From NCBI RefSeq assembly GCF_943169635.2, contig NZ_OW968186.1:372001-436000 (forward strand): 64,000 nucleotides of DNA, in the 5' to 3' direction. The notes below the pieces were generated by a model. The model was not told where the DNA came from, did not search any database, and saw only the letters and a program-made list of their open reading frames with translations. Of the stretch, positions 25,474-35,128 are shown in pieces (position 1 is the first letter of the stretch; each line of letters opens with the position of its first letter). A program made the position numbers and the translations under genes. The stretch comes from Fenollaria sporofastidiosus (lineage in GTDB: Bacteria; Bacillota; Clostridia; Tissierellales; Peptoniphilaceae).

Positions 25474-25938
25474 TCAAATCTTATTAATCAGCTTTCTTTT
25501 GAATACACTGCAGCCATCACTTTCTCCAATAAATTCAAAATCATTTTTCACCGCAATTCGTTTGGTCTTTTCTTGATTCGGGTCACACTCAATAATCAAG
25601 TTTTTCCCTATCTCTGAACTACGCTTTATAAAAGCTTTTGTTAATTCATTGGCATATCCTTTCCCCCAGTATCTCTTATTCATTATCCAACCAAGTTCGA
25701 AGGAGTCTTTGTCATACTCATGAAATATTACATATCCGATAAAGTTCTGATTAAAATCCTCTACCGCATAGATCAAAGGAGAATCAATCAGTGCAACACT
25801 ATTTAGAAAATTCGCTGTTTTTTCCCATGAAAAAGGCGGTTCTATAAATTCCATGACATCTTCATCTGAAAGTAGATTATAGAGTTCCATTAGATCATTA
25901 TTAGTAAATTTTCTTATCTTTAATCGCTCAGTAATCAT
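25474..25938 (-). CDS. GNAT-family N-acetyltransferase (RimJ/RimL-like)
   Basis: The true start is the ATG at 25938, after AAGAAGGG; the open frame extends to 26115 but that part is a foreign tail (see 25990-26030). The 154-residue product begins MITERLKIRKFTNNDL, has the acetyl-CoA loop NKRYWGKGYANELTKAF and ends KNDFEFIGESDGCSVF, as in ribosomal-protein acetyltransferase relatives. Its immediate upstream DNA carries debris of a mobile element. Confidence 0.85.
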   Translation of the reverse strand: MITERLKIRKFTNNDLMELYNLLSDEDVMEFIEPPFSWEKTANFLNSVALIDSPLIYAVEDFNQNFIGYVIFHEYDKDSFELGWIMNKRYWGKGYANELTKAFIKRSSEIGKNLIIECDPNQEKTKRIAVKNDFEFIGESDGCSVFKRKLINKI

Positions 25939-25974
25939 GCAAACCCTTCTTTCTTTTTTCCGTTGTTTTCTTAC

Positions 25975-26035
25975 ATTAATATGAGACATCAATGCTACCG
26001 TCTTAACATGGCCTGAGGCAATAACATTGATATCA
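25975..26035 (-). other. Relic of an rlmD/rumA-like C-terminal tail (att-like)
   Basis: One minus-strand frame reads SGHVKTVALMSHINVRK, matching the usual end of RlmD methyltransferases (GHVETVVLMSR). On the plus strand AATGCTACCGT is shared with the end of the recombinase relic at 27250-27275, and CTACCGTCTTAACATG resembles 34681-34696. Such tails are left where mobile elements integrate in rlmD/rumA. Confidence 0.55.
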
Positions 26036-26093
26036 TGTGTCATTTGTAAGTTATTCAATGTTTGCATCTTTGCAAACTTGAATTTGCTGTACT

Positions 26094-26936
26094 CTATAGC
26101 ATAATTACTCCACACCCATAACCAAGAAGTTCTTTATGTCCTTTTGCAATCCTTTGTAGAACTGTTGGTTTGCAATGTAAATTATGCTTGCCGTAATCAA
26201 ATAAATTCTCTTTAGCCTGTTCCGAATCGTTGCACGCACCAATGATAGAAAAGTGTTTTGCAAACTGCTTGATATTCGAATCCGTTGGAAGTATGTTTAG
26301 CATCGGAGGATAGAGTAACCAAGAATAACAAAGAAAAGCTTTATACTCTGTAGATGAAAAGCAATCCTTGAAAAACGCCTTTGCTTGGTCAAGAGATTTC
26401 TCGACTAAGCTATCGCTAATATTCGCACCTTTTTGAATATGGCAATTTATCACAGGCGCTCCATTGGGCAATGTCCGTTTCTGTTCTTGTGAAAACACCA
26501 TATAAGGCTCTCCAATGGTTTCCTCGTCCAAATAAATCATATTGAATGTTTGGTATTGCAATACTCCAACTTTGAAAATGTGCACATTCATAATGTGGCG
26601 GAACCAAATAACATCATCTTTAGAAATGCCAATTTTGCCATGCTGTTTATAGTACAAGTTTGCCCGCAGTGAGACATCTCTAAAAGTATCCAAAACAATT
26701 TCATCTGTTACACCAATGGCTTTATACTCGGCATACTTTTGCGTCAATAAATATATAACTACCACCAAGCGAGTTAGTGGCATTCGTCTGCATAGCGGAA
26801 AATCAAAATCGTTGCTACTGTAGGCGGTTGCTGCGATTTCTTCAACTTGCCGTCTACTTTTAATCATTTTTTGCTTTACTGCATCCTCAATGTTAGGTTG
26901 AAATTCTAATTGAGGAAGTAATGTTTCTAATATCAT
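26094..26936 (-). CDS. Acyltransferase-domain-like protein (DUF5596 type)
   Basis: This 280-residue soluble protein has an N-terminal helical region and a GNAT-like C-terminal half (VINCHIQKGANISDSLVEKSLDQAKAFF...SWLLYPPMLNILP). It resembles proteins annotated as acyltransferase domain-containing that often travel on conjugative elements of Firmicutes. Start at an ATG with GGAGG seven bases upstream. It lies beside mobile-element relics and is probably cargo. Function unproven. Confidence 0.6.
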   Translation of the reverse strand: MILETLLPQLEFQPNIEDAVKQKMIKSRRQVEEIAATAYSSNDFDFPLCRRMPLTRLVVVIYLLTQKYAEYKAIGVTDEIVLDTFRDVSLRANLYYKQHGKIGISKDDVIWFRHIMNVHIFKVGVLQYQTFNMIYLDEETIGEPYMVFSQEQKRTLPNGAPVINCHIQKGANISDSLVEKSLDQAKAFFKDCFSSTEYKAFLCYSWLLYPPMLNILPTDSNIKQFAKHFSIIGACNDSEQAKENLFDYGKHNLHCKPTVLQRIAKGHKELLGYGCGVIML

Positions 26937-27223
26937 CCTGTGTCCTCCATAATTAGTTCTGTAGGATTATTTACCGTGCGTCCTCCACACACCAAAATTA
27001 TTATTCTTCATAATGAACCACCCTTTCATAGGTGTATTTATTACAGCGCCATAGGCGATGAATATCAAAAATTCAGGTTGATTATCAGTTCGTCAACTTC
27101 CGATTTGTAACTCCGCTAAAAACATAATAACACACGCAGTCTTCAATGCCCTATAAGAAATACGGACTTTCCTGAGCCTTTACCTAGTCTCAAAAACGCT
27201 CATAAATACACTACTCTTGATAT
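26937..27223. other. Gene-free spacer beside recombinase relic
   Basis: I see only the RBS of the upstream gene at its left edge and no convincing ORF, RNA or promoter in these 287 bases. It probably belongs to the degraded end of a mobile element. Confidence 0.5.
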
Positions 27224-28744
27224 TTATTCGTTTTCAGTCTCCACTTTTTTCATTAATGCTACCGTTTCAACTTGTTCATCATTGTCCAAACTTATATTCA
27301 AGTCATCATCTATAATTGGGAGCTTGAAAGTAATTGATTTTAGCCATTGTCCGTTAGGTTGTTTTTCTTCGTAAATTTGAATTTCAGAAATCAAAGCTGT
27401 AATTAACTGTCTACGCTCTACATCATTCATGACTTTATAGAGTTTATCAAAATAGATCAGAACCTTATATATGTTATCTCCTGTGAGTTTTTCAGCTTCA
27501 ATGGTTTGTTTCTTTGCTTTCGCATCAATTAGTGATGATTCTAATTCATCTATTTTGTCATACATACGATATAGTCTATCGTCTAAATCCTGTTTCCTTC
27601 TCTTATAATGCTTATCTTCAACATCTAAATTATCTATTTCCTCAATTAGCTTAAACTTTGTAGAATGACTCTTCCTCAATTCCTTTTGGTAATTATCTAT
27701 TTCTTTTTCTATTTCAGAGGTGTCCACCTTCATGTTGATTTTTTCTTGCATCATAGAAACAAATTTCGGATTACTTACAATCTTGACAATTACCTCTGCA
27801 ACAGCATCATCTAACAATTCTTCTCTAATTTGCTTACTGAATGTACGCTTATGACCTCTTATCATCTGCCTATGTTTACAACCATAGTAATAAAAAGTCT
27901 TTATACTTTGTGCCATCTTTCTTTTTCTTGATACACTTGTTCCCAAACATTCCCACTCCACATATCGGGCATTTTACAATTCCAGAAAGCATGTGTGTGC
28001 GTGTATCTTTTCCTTTATTCACATGCTCATATTTCTTTGCTTGAGATTTTAGCATAACCTGAGCAGCTTGCCAAACTTCATCGGAAACTATAGCTTCATG
28101 TATCCCTTCAGATATTAGATATTCATCTTGTTCAACCTGCTTATATTCATTTCTTGTACCATGAACTTTTTCTAAAGTTCTTCTTCCAAATGCTATTTTT
28201 CCATTATATACAGGATTCTTTAATATCTTTCTTATAAGACCTGCATCAAACAAAGGATTCTTACCATTCTGTCTTGGAATTTTTCTAATTCCATGATTTT
28301 CTAAGTATTTAGATAGCCCATTGGCTCCTATCGTAGTATTTACATACTGGTCGAAAATCGTTCTTATGGCAACTGCCTCTTCCTCATTTATAAACAGCTT
28401 GCCATCTTCAAGTTTATATCCATACGGAGCAAAGCCACCATTCCATTTTCCTTCCCTTGCTTTTTGAATGCGACCTTACATTGTTTGAATACGTATGTTT
28501 TCTCTTTCTATTTCAGCCACAGCTGATAAAACAGAAATCATTAGTTTCCCAGCATCTTTAGATGAATCAATGCCATCTTCAACGCAGATAAGATTAACTC
28601 CATAATCCTGCATTATCTGAAGTGTAGAAAGAACATCAGCGGCATTTCTTGCAAATCTTGATAACTTAAACACAAGAACAAAAGACACTCCATCTTTTCC
28701 AGATTTTATATCTTCCATCATGCGAGTAAACTGTATTCTTCCCT
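27224..28744 (-). pseudogene. Broken large serine recombinase
   Basis: The gene is readable in three pieces. 28744-28476 is the end of the resolvase catalytic domain (VFKLSRFARNAADVLSTLQ). 28475-27890 is the recombinase domain with a zinc ribbon (CPICG), and 27890-27224 is the coiled coil and tail ending VETVALMKK. Three lesions are visible: the N-terminus with the catalytic serine is missing (an in-frame TAG near 28745), a TAA interrupts QTM-GRIQKAREGKW at 28476, and an A/T-run slip near 27892-27896 shifts the frame. Intact relatives mobilise integrative elements; this one must be inactive. Confidence 0.9.
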
Positions 28745-28830
28745 CAATATAACTTTTCTATATCATATATAAACTTTGATTTTTGAATTTAAGTTTGGAC
28801 TATCATTTCAAGTATATTATAACACTTTTA

Positions 28831-28992
28831 TTAGTCCATCTCAATTTGTGTTTTTGCCATGTCAAGACTATTTTTCATCTCTTGATTTTTTACTGGCGTT
28901 GGATCGGGCAGATTATCTAAATCTAAAACACCAGCATATTTTGTAATCAGATTTGCAATTAAATCAGCCAGTCCATTCCAGTCACTATCCAC
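28831..28992 (-). CDS. Small ORF linked to the recombinase relic
   Basis: Fifty-three residues from a GTG at 28992, with AAGGAG about seven bases upstream. The protein reads VDSDWNGLADLIANLITKY then AGVLDLDNLPDP and ends in a polar tail. The balanced composition and regular helix suggest a real gene. It resembles small accessory proteins encoded next to serine recombinases, but I cannot assign a function. Confidence 0.5.
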   Translation of the reverse strand: MDSDWNGLADLIANLITKYAGVLDLDNLPDPTPVKNQEMKNSLDMAKTQIEMD

Positions 28993-29659
28993 AGACACCA
29001 CTCCTTCCTTTACAAACTTTCTATAATCAAAATATGTTTTCTTCTATATTTTAAGTTTAACGACTTTGGTAGGTGCTTGGCAGCAACATAGGAATCTCAC
29101 CTCCGCCTCTTATTCCAGACGAGCCGGCTTAAACTATTGAAGTATCATTATCACTACTTGTTTCATCGAACAGGTTGCCACATCTGTTTTTATGTATTCT
29201 TATTTATCGCTCGCTTTCTTGTTTCCTTGATTTCTCAGTATTCATAAAACCAAAATTTCTTTCAGCAGAAAGGTCATGGCGTAAGTCATAATCCTCCACA
29301 AGTAGATAAAGTCCTACCTTTGGTCTACTCAGTTGTCAAGGAACAATTATTTGAAAGAGACTTTTCTTTGTATTCTTTTCATTTGAAATAGGCAATCTTC
29401 ACTATCATAAAAAAATACAGGAAGTCAAACTTCCCTTCACTTTACATAAGGACAGATTGACCCCCCTTGCTTACCAAATTTTTTAATTTATTTGATAAAA
29501 TTTTTCGGTTTTCCATTAATTTTGTTTTTTATAATTTAAAAATCACGATATAAAAGCGACTAAGTTATTTTATTCTTAATCGCTTCAAAAATTATCTATA
29601 TGTGCTTTACAAAGCTTTTTAATTCTTAAATGTCGGTTGCTTTTAATCGTTTACTTTTT
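28993..29659. other. Gene-poor spacer of the mobile-element region
   Basis: Apart from the RBS region of the small ORF at its left end and a hairpin at 29554-29585 (11-bp stem, one mismatch), I see no supported ORF, RNA or promoter. The hairpin may terminate the ABC operon that ends at 29660. Confidence 0.5.
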
Positions 29660-31396
29660 TTACAATCTCCAGCTTGCAGCTCGTTCTCTTGCCTTGATAA
29701 ATGCTGAATAAATTCCTTCTCTATTTATCAAATCGTTATGTTTGCCTTCTTGAACCAATTTACCGTCATCAATCACTAGTATCTGATCGGCTTTTTTCAC
29801 AGTTGAAAGTCTATGAGCTATCGAAACTACAGTGTGTCCTTTGGACAATTCCTCAACCGCGGCCAAAATCTCATATTCATTTTCAGGATCAACGGAGCTG
29901 GTCGCTTCATCTAAAAGAATAATAGGTGCATTTTTAAGTAATGCTCTAGCAATAGAAATTCGTTGTTTTTCACCACCGGAAAGAGAACTGCCACCCTCAC
30001 CTACCATGGTGTTATAGCCATCAGGAAGTTCCATAATAAAATTATGGCAACGAGCCTTTTTAGCAGCTTCCACTACTTCTTCATGACTTGCCTTAGGATT
30101 TGCAAAGCGAATATTATTCTCTATAGTATCTTGAAAAAGATAAACATTTTGGAAAACAAGTGAAAGATTTTTCAGTAAACTTTCTACTTTATAATCTCGT
30201 ATATCCCTATTTCCTAATCTTATTTCACCACTGTCAACATCATAAAAACGAGAGATCAAATTGATTATTGTCGTTTTTCCGGATCCTGACGGTCCTACGA
30301 TAGCTGTCTTTGACCCTTGTGGAATAGTAAATGAAAGGTCTTTTAAAACAGGCTTCCCTTTGTCGTAACTAAAGCTCACCTTATCAAAGACGATATCCTG
30401 ATTTTCCATAACTTCCAAAGTCCCGTCACTTATTTCAGGAATATCTAAAACCTCATCCAAATATTGCATATTGGCAGGATTCTTAACCATGAGGATGGCT
30501 GCATTTTCAAGTTGTTTTAAACCGCCGAAAATCATAAAGCCAGCAGCTGAAACAGTAAGCGCTTGTGGTAATAAAACTTCCCCTTTCGTATAAAGATAAC
30601 AAGAAAATAATGTAACAAGTAGACTCGAAAGATTAATAACAGTAGAAAAAATTCTTGCATAAATAACAAAGACGATTTCAAAATGTACTTGAGAGAGTCT
30701 AAGTTCTTCAGAAGCATTTTTCAATTTAGAATGTATTTCTTCAACAACACCTTCATCTGCAAACGGAAAACTGCGAAGCACAGGAATCCCGCTAATGCTA
30801 TCGACTAACGCATCACCCACCTTTGTAATAGCTGCATGCTCACGTGCAACCTCTTTTTTTGCTTGATTAATCATAAGAGACATGCATAACCAAATAAGAA
30901 TTAAACAAATTAAAGTTAAAAATCCAATTTTAGTATTTACACCGAACATCCCAACCAACAGAAAAAAGGATATTGAAATGCCTGAAACAGCAAAGTCGAT
31001 ACTCATTGCAGAGTAATTTTCAAGACTCTTCATAACATTGGTAAATGCCGCCATAATTCTTGATAGGCTTTGTTCTGCAAAATATCCCATAGGCGCCTTT
31101 TTAAGTTTTTCGCCAACTGCAAGTCTGTAGTCTTTGAAAATGCCAAAGAAAACACCGTCACTAAGACCACTTTTCGCCCAGCCTGTCAAAAAATTAAAAA
31201 GAAAGGAAGCAAAAAGCACTCCGAAAATTGTCCAAATATGCTCCCATGTAGTTTCATTCATCCAACCGAATGCAAGAAAGAGAGCGAAAAATCCAAACAG
31301 CATTGAAGCATTTTGCAGAAAAATAAGAAAAATTCCTGCCTTAAGACGATTTTTATACTGTCCAGCCAGTTTGAATGATAATCTTATAAACTCCAT
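29660..31396 (-). CDS. ABC exporter-type half transporter B, second pair
   Basis: The 578-residue protein has six membrane helices (about 15-295) plus an ATPase domain: Walker A GPSGSGKTT, signature LSGGEKQR, Walker B IILLDEAT, switch IAHRL. It is closely similar along its length to the product of 8328-10064 (for instance VVEAAKKARCH is shared) and in the same operon position, so the two operons are duplicates or successive acquisitions. It starts 3 bp after its partner. Substrate unknown; YbtP/IrtA-like metal-chelate import is one option. Confidence 0.92.
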   Translation of the reverse strand: MEFIRLSFKLAGQYKNRLKAGIFLIFLQNASMLFGFFALFLAFGWMNETTWEHIWTIFGVLFASFLFNFLTGWAKSGLSDGVFFGIFKDYRLAVGEKLKKAPMGYFAEQSLSRIMAAFTNVMKSLENYSAMSIDFAVSGISISFFLLVGMFGVNTKIGFLTLICLILIWLCMSLMINQAKKEVAREHAAITKVGDALVDSISGIPVLRSFPFADEGVVEEIHSKLKNASEELRLSQVHFEIVFVIYARIFSTVINLSSLLVTLFSCYLYTKGEVLLPQALTVSAAGFMIFGGLKQLENAAILMVKNPANMQYLDEVLDIPEISDGTLEVMENQDIVFDKVSFSYDKGKPVLKDLSFTIPQGSKTAIVGPSGSGKTTIINLISRFYDVDSGEIRLGNRDIRDYKVESLLKNLSLVFQNVYLFQDTIENNIRFANPKASHEEVVEAAKKARCHNFIMELPDGYNTMVGEGGSSLSGGEKQRISIARALLKNAPIILLDEATSSVDPENEYEILAAVEELSKGHTVVSIAHRLSTVKKADQILVIDDGKLVQEGKHNDLINREGIYSAFIKARERAASWRL

Positions 31397-31399
31397 GTC

Positions 31400-33310
31400 T
31401 TATTCCTCCCCTAAATATTGTTTCCACAGGCTTGCATAAAGTGGCTCTTCCATCAGTTCTTCATGTTTACCCTTGGCTATAATTTGACCTTTATCGATTA
31501 GAATTATTTGGTGTGCCTGCTTGATTGTATTTAACCTATGAGCAACCATCACAAGATTTTTCCCCTTTACGAGATTCGATATTGCTTCTTGGATGAGAGC
31601 TTCGTTTTCCGGATCGGCATAAGCTGTTGCCTCATCCAAAATAATGGTTGATGCAGGTTTCAAAATTGCTCTTGCAAGAGTTATTCTCTGTCTTTCACCG
31701 CCCGACATTGCTCCTCCTGCTTCTCCTGCTTTTGTATCATACCCTTTAGGAAGTGCCATAATAAAGTCATGGCAATGAGCAGCTTTTGCTGCCGCAATAA
31801 TTTCATCTTCGGATGCATTAGGCTTTCCAAGACGAATATTATCTCTAATACTTACATCGAAAAGAAAATTATCTTGTGAAACGTAAGAAATCTCTTCAGC
31901 AAGCTGTTTAAATGAAATATTCTTTGTATCAACATTACCAATGGAAATTTTACCCGATGACTGATCCCAAAAGCCTGCTAAAAGCTTTGCAATTGTAGAT
32001 TTTCCGCCACCTGAAGGTCCGACAAGTGCAGTCACTTCTCCGGGGCTTGTTTCAAAAGAAATATTATGCAATACCTCAGTTCCGTCATGATAAGAAAAAC
32101 TTACATTATCAAATTTTATTCCCTTTCCCCTATCTATAGTAACTTTATTTTCTGCATCAGGACGTTTTTGATCAGGCATATCAAGTAATTCTTGTATGGA
32201 TACCCAAGTATTGGAAGCCATCTGAAAAAGTTCAAAGCTCATCATGATTGCAAAAGCTTGTGGAAGGATAGCAATTGGCAGAATAAGTGATAAAAGCAAT
32301 GTTTCAATGCCTATTTGCCCGTTCCCATATAAATAGAAAGCTAAAGGTAAACTCACTATCTGTGGTGTCATCATTGCAGCCGTCATAAGTGCTTTGCCAA
32401 ACCAACTTTGCTTCCACCATTTCATCGTTGAAAAATGATAGAATTTTACCGCATCTGCAAACTTTCCATACGAAACTTTGTCTTGTGCAAATGCTTTGAT
32501 TACAGGAATTCCACGAACATACTCCGCACTTCTGTCAGCAACATTAGCATAACTTGATAGCCACACCGCCATTCTACTACGGTATTTATACATCATTGTA
32601 ATCATCGCTAAAAAAACAATTGGTAGCGGCACAAATATTGATAATCCTATACGCCAATCTAAATAAAACAAAATAACTGTGCAGAGTATCGGATGCAAAA
32701 GCCTACTAGGTAGTTCAGGCATCAAATGGGCTACCCAGTCTTCCATATCTGCTACTCGATCCATGATTATTACCTTAATTTTACCTACAGGATTATCCAC
32801 CAAGTACCCCATTGGAATTACCTTTAATTTTTCAAACAAAGTCTGTCTAAGTTTTGCAAGTATGGAAAAAGAGGTTTTATGTGAAATAGTTGTGCTAAAT
32901 CCTGTAAATATAAAGTAAAGGAGCAGTGATCCTATTGCAAAAAAAGCATATTTCAATAGTGCATGAAAGCCGACCGGATTACTCCCGGCATTTTTTATAA
33001 GCCATCCTGCTGCATAAGCACTAAAAAAATAGGTAGAAAAACTAAAAAGCTCTCCAATGCAGGCAAAAATAACAGAAATTCGCATCCTACCCTTATACTC
33101 AGGTGCTACACTCATAAGTGCTTTATTTAAACCACCCATACTGATTTTAGGTTTTTTTTCGCTTTGCTCTACATCACTTTCGATTCGCTGCATAATCTCA
33201 TCAGGAACATCCAAGTTTAAACTCTCTACCTCTTTTATTAAATTTTTATTTTGCTTGAGTTTCTTGCTGTCCGAAGCAGAGCAAATCAACTCATCATTTT
33301 TTTTCTTCAT
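31400..33310 (-). CDS. ABC exporter-type half transporter A, second pair
   Basis: Of 636 residues, about 60 form an N-terminal hydrophilic extension (KKLKQNKNLIKEVESLNLD...) not present in the first-pair homologue. Six helices and an ATPase domain follow (Walker A GPSGGGKST, signature MSGGERQR, Walker B TIILDEAT, switch VAHRL). Start ATG with AAGGAG upstream. It lies between the TetR gene and the B subunit and should form a heterodimer with the latter. Confidence 0.92.
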   Translation of the reverse strand: MKKKNDELICSASDSKKLKQNKNLIKEVESLNLDVPDEIMQRIESDVEQSEKKPKISMGGLNKALMSVAPEYKGRMRISVIFACIGELFSFSTYFFSAYAAGWLIKNAGSNPVGFHALLKYAFFAIGSLLLYFIFTGFSTTISHKTSFSILAKLRQTLFEKLKVIPMGYLVDNPVGKIKVIIMDRVADMEDWVAHLMPELPSRLLHPILCTVILFYLDWRIGLSIFVPLPIVFLAMITMMYKYRSRMAVWLSSYANVADRSAEYVRGIPVIKAFAQDKVSYGKFADAVKFYHFSTMKWWKQSWFGKALMTAAMMTPQIVSLPLAFYLYGNGQIGIETLLLSLILPIAILPQAFAIMMSFELFQMASNTWVSIQELLDMPDQKRPDAENKVTIDRGKGIKFDNVSFSYHDGTEVLHNISFETSPGEVTALVGPSGGGKSTIAKLLAGFWDQSSGKISIGNVDTKNISFKQLAEEISYVSQDNFLFDVSIRDNIRLGKPNASEDEIIAAAKAAHCHDFIMALPKGYDTKAGEAGGAMSGGERQRITLARAILKPASTIILDEATAYADPENEALIQEAISNLVKGKNLVMVAHRLNTIKQAHQIILIDKGQIIAKGKHEELMEEPLYASLWKQYLGEE

Positions 33311-33361
33311 TAACTCATCTCCTTTTCAGTTAGCTTATACTAACTATTAGTTTAAAAAAAA

Positions 33362-33967
33362 TTACCTTATTTTACCTTTTTCATAACTATCAATAAACAG
33401 CTTTATTATTTCTATAAAAAACTCTCTATTATTTATAAAGCTATCCCTTGCCCCATCTAAGATTTCACAACCTAGTATAACTGTATTCATAAAAAATATT
33501 AAAAAGTCATTTGTGAGATATTCGCACCCATCTTTCTTTGCAACTTTAACTCCTATATATGTAGCCTTTAAGGATTCTTCGACCAAAATTGGGAACAAAT
33601 TCTTTAGGTCATCATTGTTTTTCGTAGCCTGAAGATATATGGCATATACGCTCATGAGTTCACTTTCATCAAGTACTTTATCGACAATCATATGTGCTAC
33701 AGCGTTAGCATCTAGCTCTCCCGAATACTCTGCCAGAACTTCATTAATCTTGTCGACTCGATAAGCCATACCTTCTCGCATTAAATCATGTAATATCTCA
33801 ACTTTATTTTTGTAATGGTAATACACACCTCCTCGAGAAAGCGAGGTTTCAACAATAATATCTTCCATTACCGTGTCAGCAAAACCCTTCCTTAAAAAAA
33901 CCTTTTTAGCTGCATTTAATATTTCTTTTTTTCTGATTTGACTGGCTTTCTGTTTTTTCCCTTCCAA
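33362..33967 (-). CDS. TetR-family repressor of the second ABC pair
   Basis: The 201-residue protein uses a TTG start at 33967 (RBS AGAGAGG); no in-frame ATG precedes the HTH, so the rare start is needed. The HTH (residues about 28-53, TVMEDIIVETSLSRGGVYYHY) is similar to that of the TetR at 11780-12376. It heads the operon and a perfect palindrome covers the region just after the -10 box, indicating autorepression with control of the ABC pair. Confidence 0.9.
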   Translation of the reverse strand: MEGKKQKASQIRKKEILNAAKKVFLRKGFADTVMEDIIVETSLSRGGVYYHYKNKVEILHDLMREGMAYRVDKINEVLAEYSGELDANAVAHMIVDKVLDESELMSVYAIYLQATKNNDDLKNLFPILVEESLKATYIGVKVAKKDGCEYLTNDFLIFFMNTVILGCEILDGARDSFINNREFFIEIIKLFIDSYEKGKIR

Positions 33968-33990
33968 AATATATACCTCTCTTTGTAAAC

Positions 33991-34014
33991 AAAACTGACA
34001 AAACTGTCAGTTTT
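33991..34014. promoter_or_regulatory. TetR operator, second ABC operon
   Basis: AAAACTGACA - AAAC - TGTCAGTTTT is a perfect inverted repeat with 10-bp arms and a 4-bp centre, directly downstream of the -10 box, with the same geometry and GACA-N4-TGTC core as 12392-12413. Confidence 0.88.
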
Positions 34015-34043
34015 ATTGTAGCATAATTTTAAGTTAGTGTCAA
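34015..34043 (-). promoter_or_regulatory. Promoter of the second TetR-ABC-ABC operon
   Basis: Minus-strand TTGACA (34043-34038), 17-bp spacer, TACAAT (34020-34015). Hexamers and spacing are identical to those of the first operon. Confidence 0.88.
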
Positions 34044-34105
34044 CTAATTTTTTCGGAATACACTTTATAGTGATTTGTAATATGAAATGCAACAAATAAA
34101 TAAAA

Positions 34106-34170
34106 TAATCCATGGCTAATCTGATAAAGTGTTACTACCCACAAAAACACAAAGTAGAAGCCATGGATTA
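34106..34170. repeat. 12-bp inverted repeat at the IS remnant edge
   Basis: TAATCCATGGCT (34106-34117) and AGCCATGGATTA (34159-34170) pair perfectly across a 41-base loop, next to the start of the transposase fragment. Confidence 0.6.
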
Positions 34171-34495
34171 AGTATGATGAAAATCCCACGGTCCATTCAG
34201 ATCGTGGATGTCACTACCGTTGGCCGGGTTGGATTCAGCGTATGGATGAGGCGGGCCTTACTCGCTCTATGTCTAAAAAAGGCTGTACTGGCGACAATGC
34301 TGCTTGTGAAGGCTTTTTTGGAAGACTAAAAAAAAAGAGATGTTTTACAATAAGGATTCGCCAGGAGTCAACATATTTGAATTCATGCAGGAGCTTAATG
34401 ATTATATTTCTTGGTATAATGAAGAGCGTATTAAAACGTCATTGGGAAATCTTAGTCCTGTAGAGTATAGGAGAAAACTTGGATTTGCTGCATAA
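34161..34495 (+). pseudogene. IS3-family transposase fragment (OrfB C-terminus)
   Basis: In frame from about 34161 the DNA encodes the end of a DDE transposase: PTVHSDRGCHYRW, the catalytic-glutamate helix NAACEGFFGRLK, and after a slip in an A9 run near 34327-34335, FMQELNDYISWYNEERIKTS ending LGFAA. The first two thirds of the gene, including the first Asp, are missing and the rest is frameshifted, so it is dead. Confidence 0.88.
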
Positions 34496-34637
34496 AAACT
34501 GTCCAACTTTTTGTCCGCACCCCCGTACCTTTTTTAAATTTTATTCGTTTATTTCACCAGCAATATCTATATATTCTTTTAATTTTCGTTGTAATAAATT
34601 CTTGTCTATCAATTTTAGACAATTCATCTTCACCTAT

Positions 34638-35117
34638 TTATATATCCAAATGGTGCTCTGTATTAAGTTTGGATAATAGAGTTACCGTCTCAACATGTGC
34701 TGTAATCGTTGCAAGGGCAGCACCTTCAATGGCGTATTCACCCATAACTGTCATTAAAATCGGATCAAGAATGATATTCAGTAAAGCTCCAAGTCCCATT
34801 ATCATCATGGCTTTTTTCATTAGACCTTCGCCACGCATAACCATGTTTGCGGACTGTGTAAAATTTACAAAGAGGGAACCGATAAAGATTACTCTTAGGT
34901 ATCTGATACCATAAGCTTTGATCTCGGTCAGGTGCAGGAAATAGTCGCTGTCCATCGTGAGAAAGCCACCGTCCCGCAGGGTTGCTACTACATGGCACAC
35001 ACTGGGCTTTGACACCTCCATGTGCCGAGCCACATCTACGGAGCGTACCATGCCGAGTTTCTTTTGAAGAACAAGAATGGTTTCCAGATAGTACTCCCCG
35101 GACGCATGAAGTTTCAT
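34638..35117 (-). pseudogene. Chimeric relic: DtxR start, MATE middle, RlmD tail
   Basis: One open frame of 159 residues from an ATG at 35117 joins three unrelated pieces. Residues 1-65 are the HTH half of a DtxR/MntR-type metal regulator (MKLHASGEYYLETILVLQKK...ARHMEVSKPSVC). About 70-140 is a hydrophobic fragment of a MATE efflux pump (NMVMRGEGLMKKAMMIMGLG...NIILDPILM). The end (HVETVTLLSKLNTEHHLDI) is an RlmD-type tail. Each join is a deletion scar. It may still make a DNA-binding fragment, because it starts 11 bp after the ABC gene with a good RBS (GGAGG). Confidence 0.75.
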
Positions 35118-35128
35118 TAAGACCTCCC

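Noticed and set aside
28476..28478. In-frame TAA in the recombinase considered as a recoded codon
   Set aside because: The codon is TAA, not TGA; together with the frameshift and missing N-terminus it is a normal inactivating mutation.
34129..34463. Two short plus-strand ORFs at the IS remnant
   Set aside because: They are shifted frames over the transposase fragment; the real frame contains HSDRGCHYRW and is broken.
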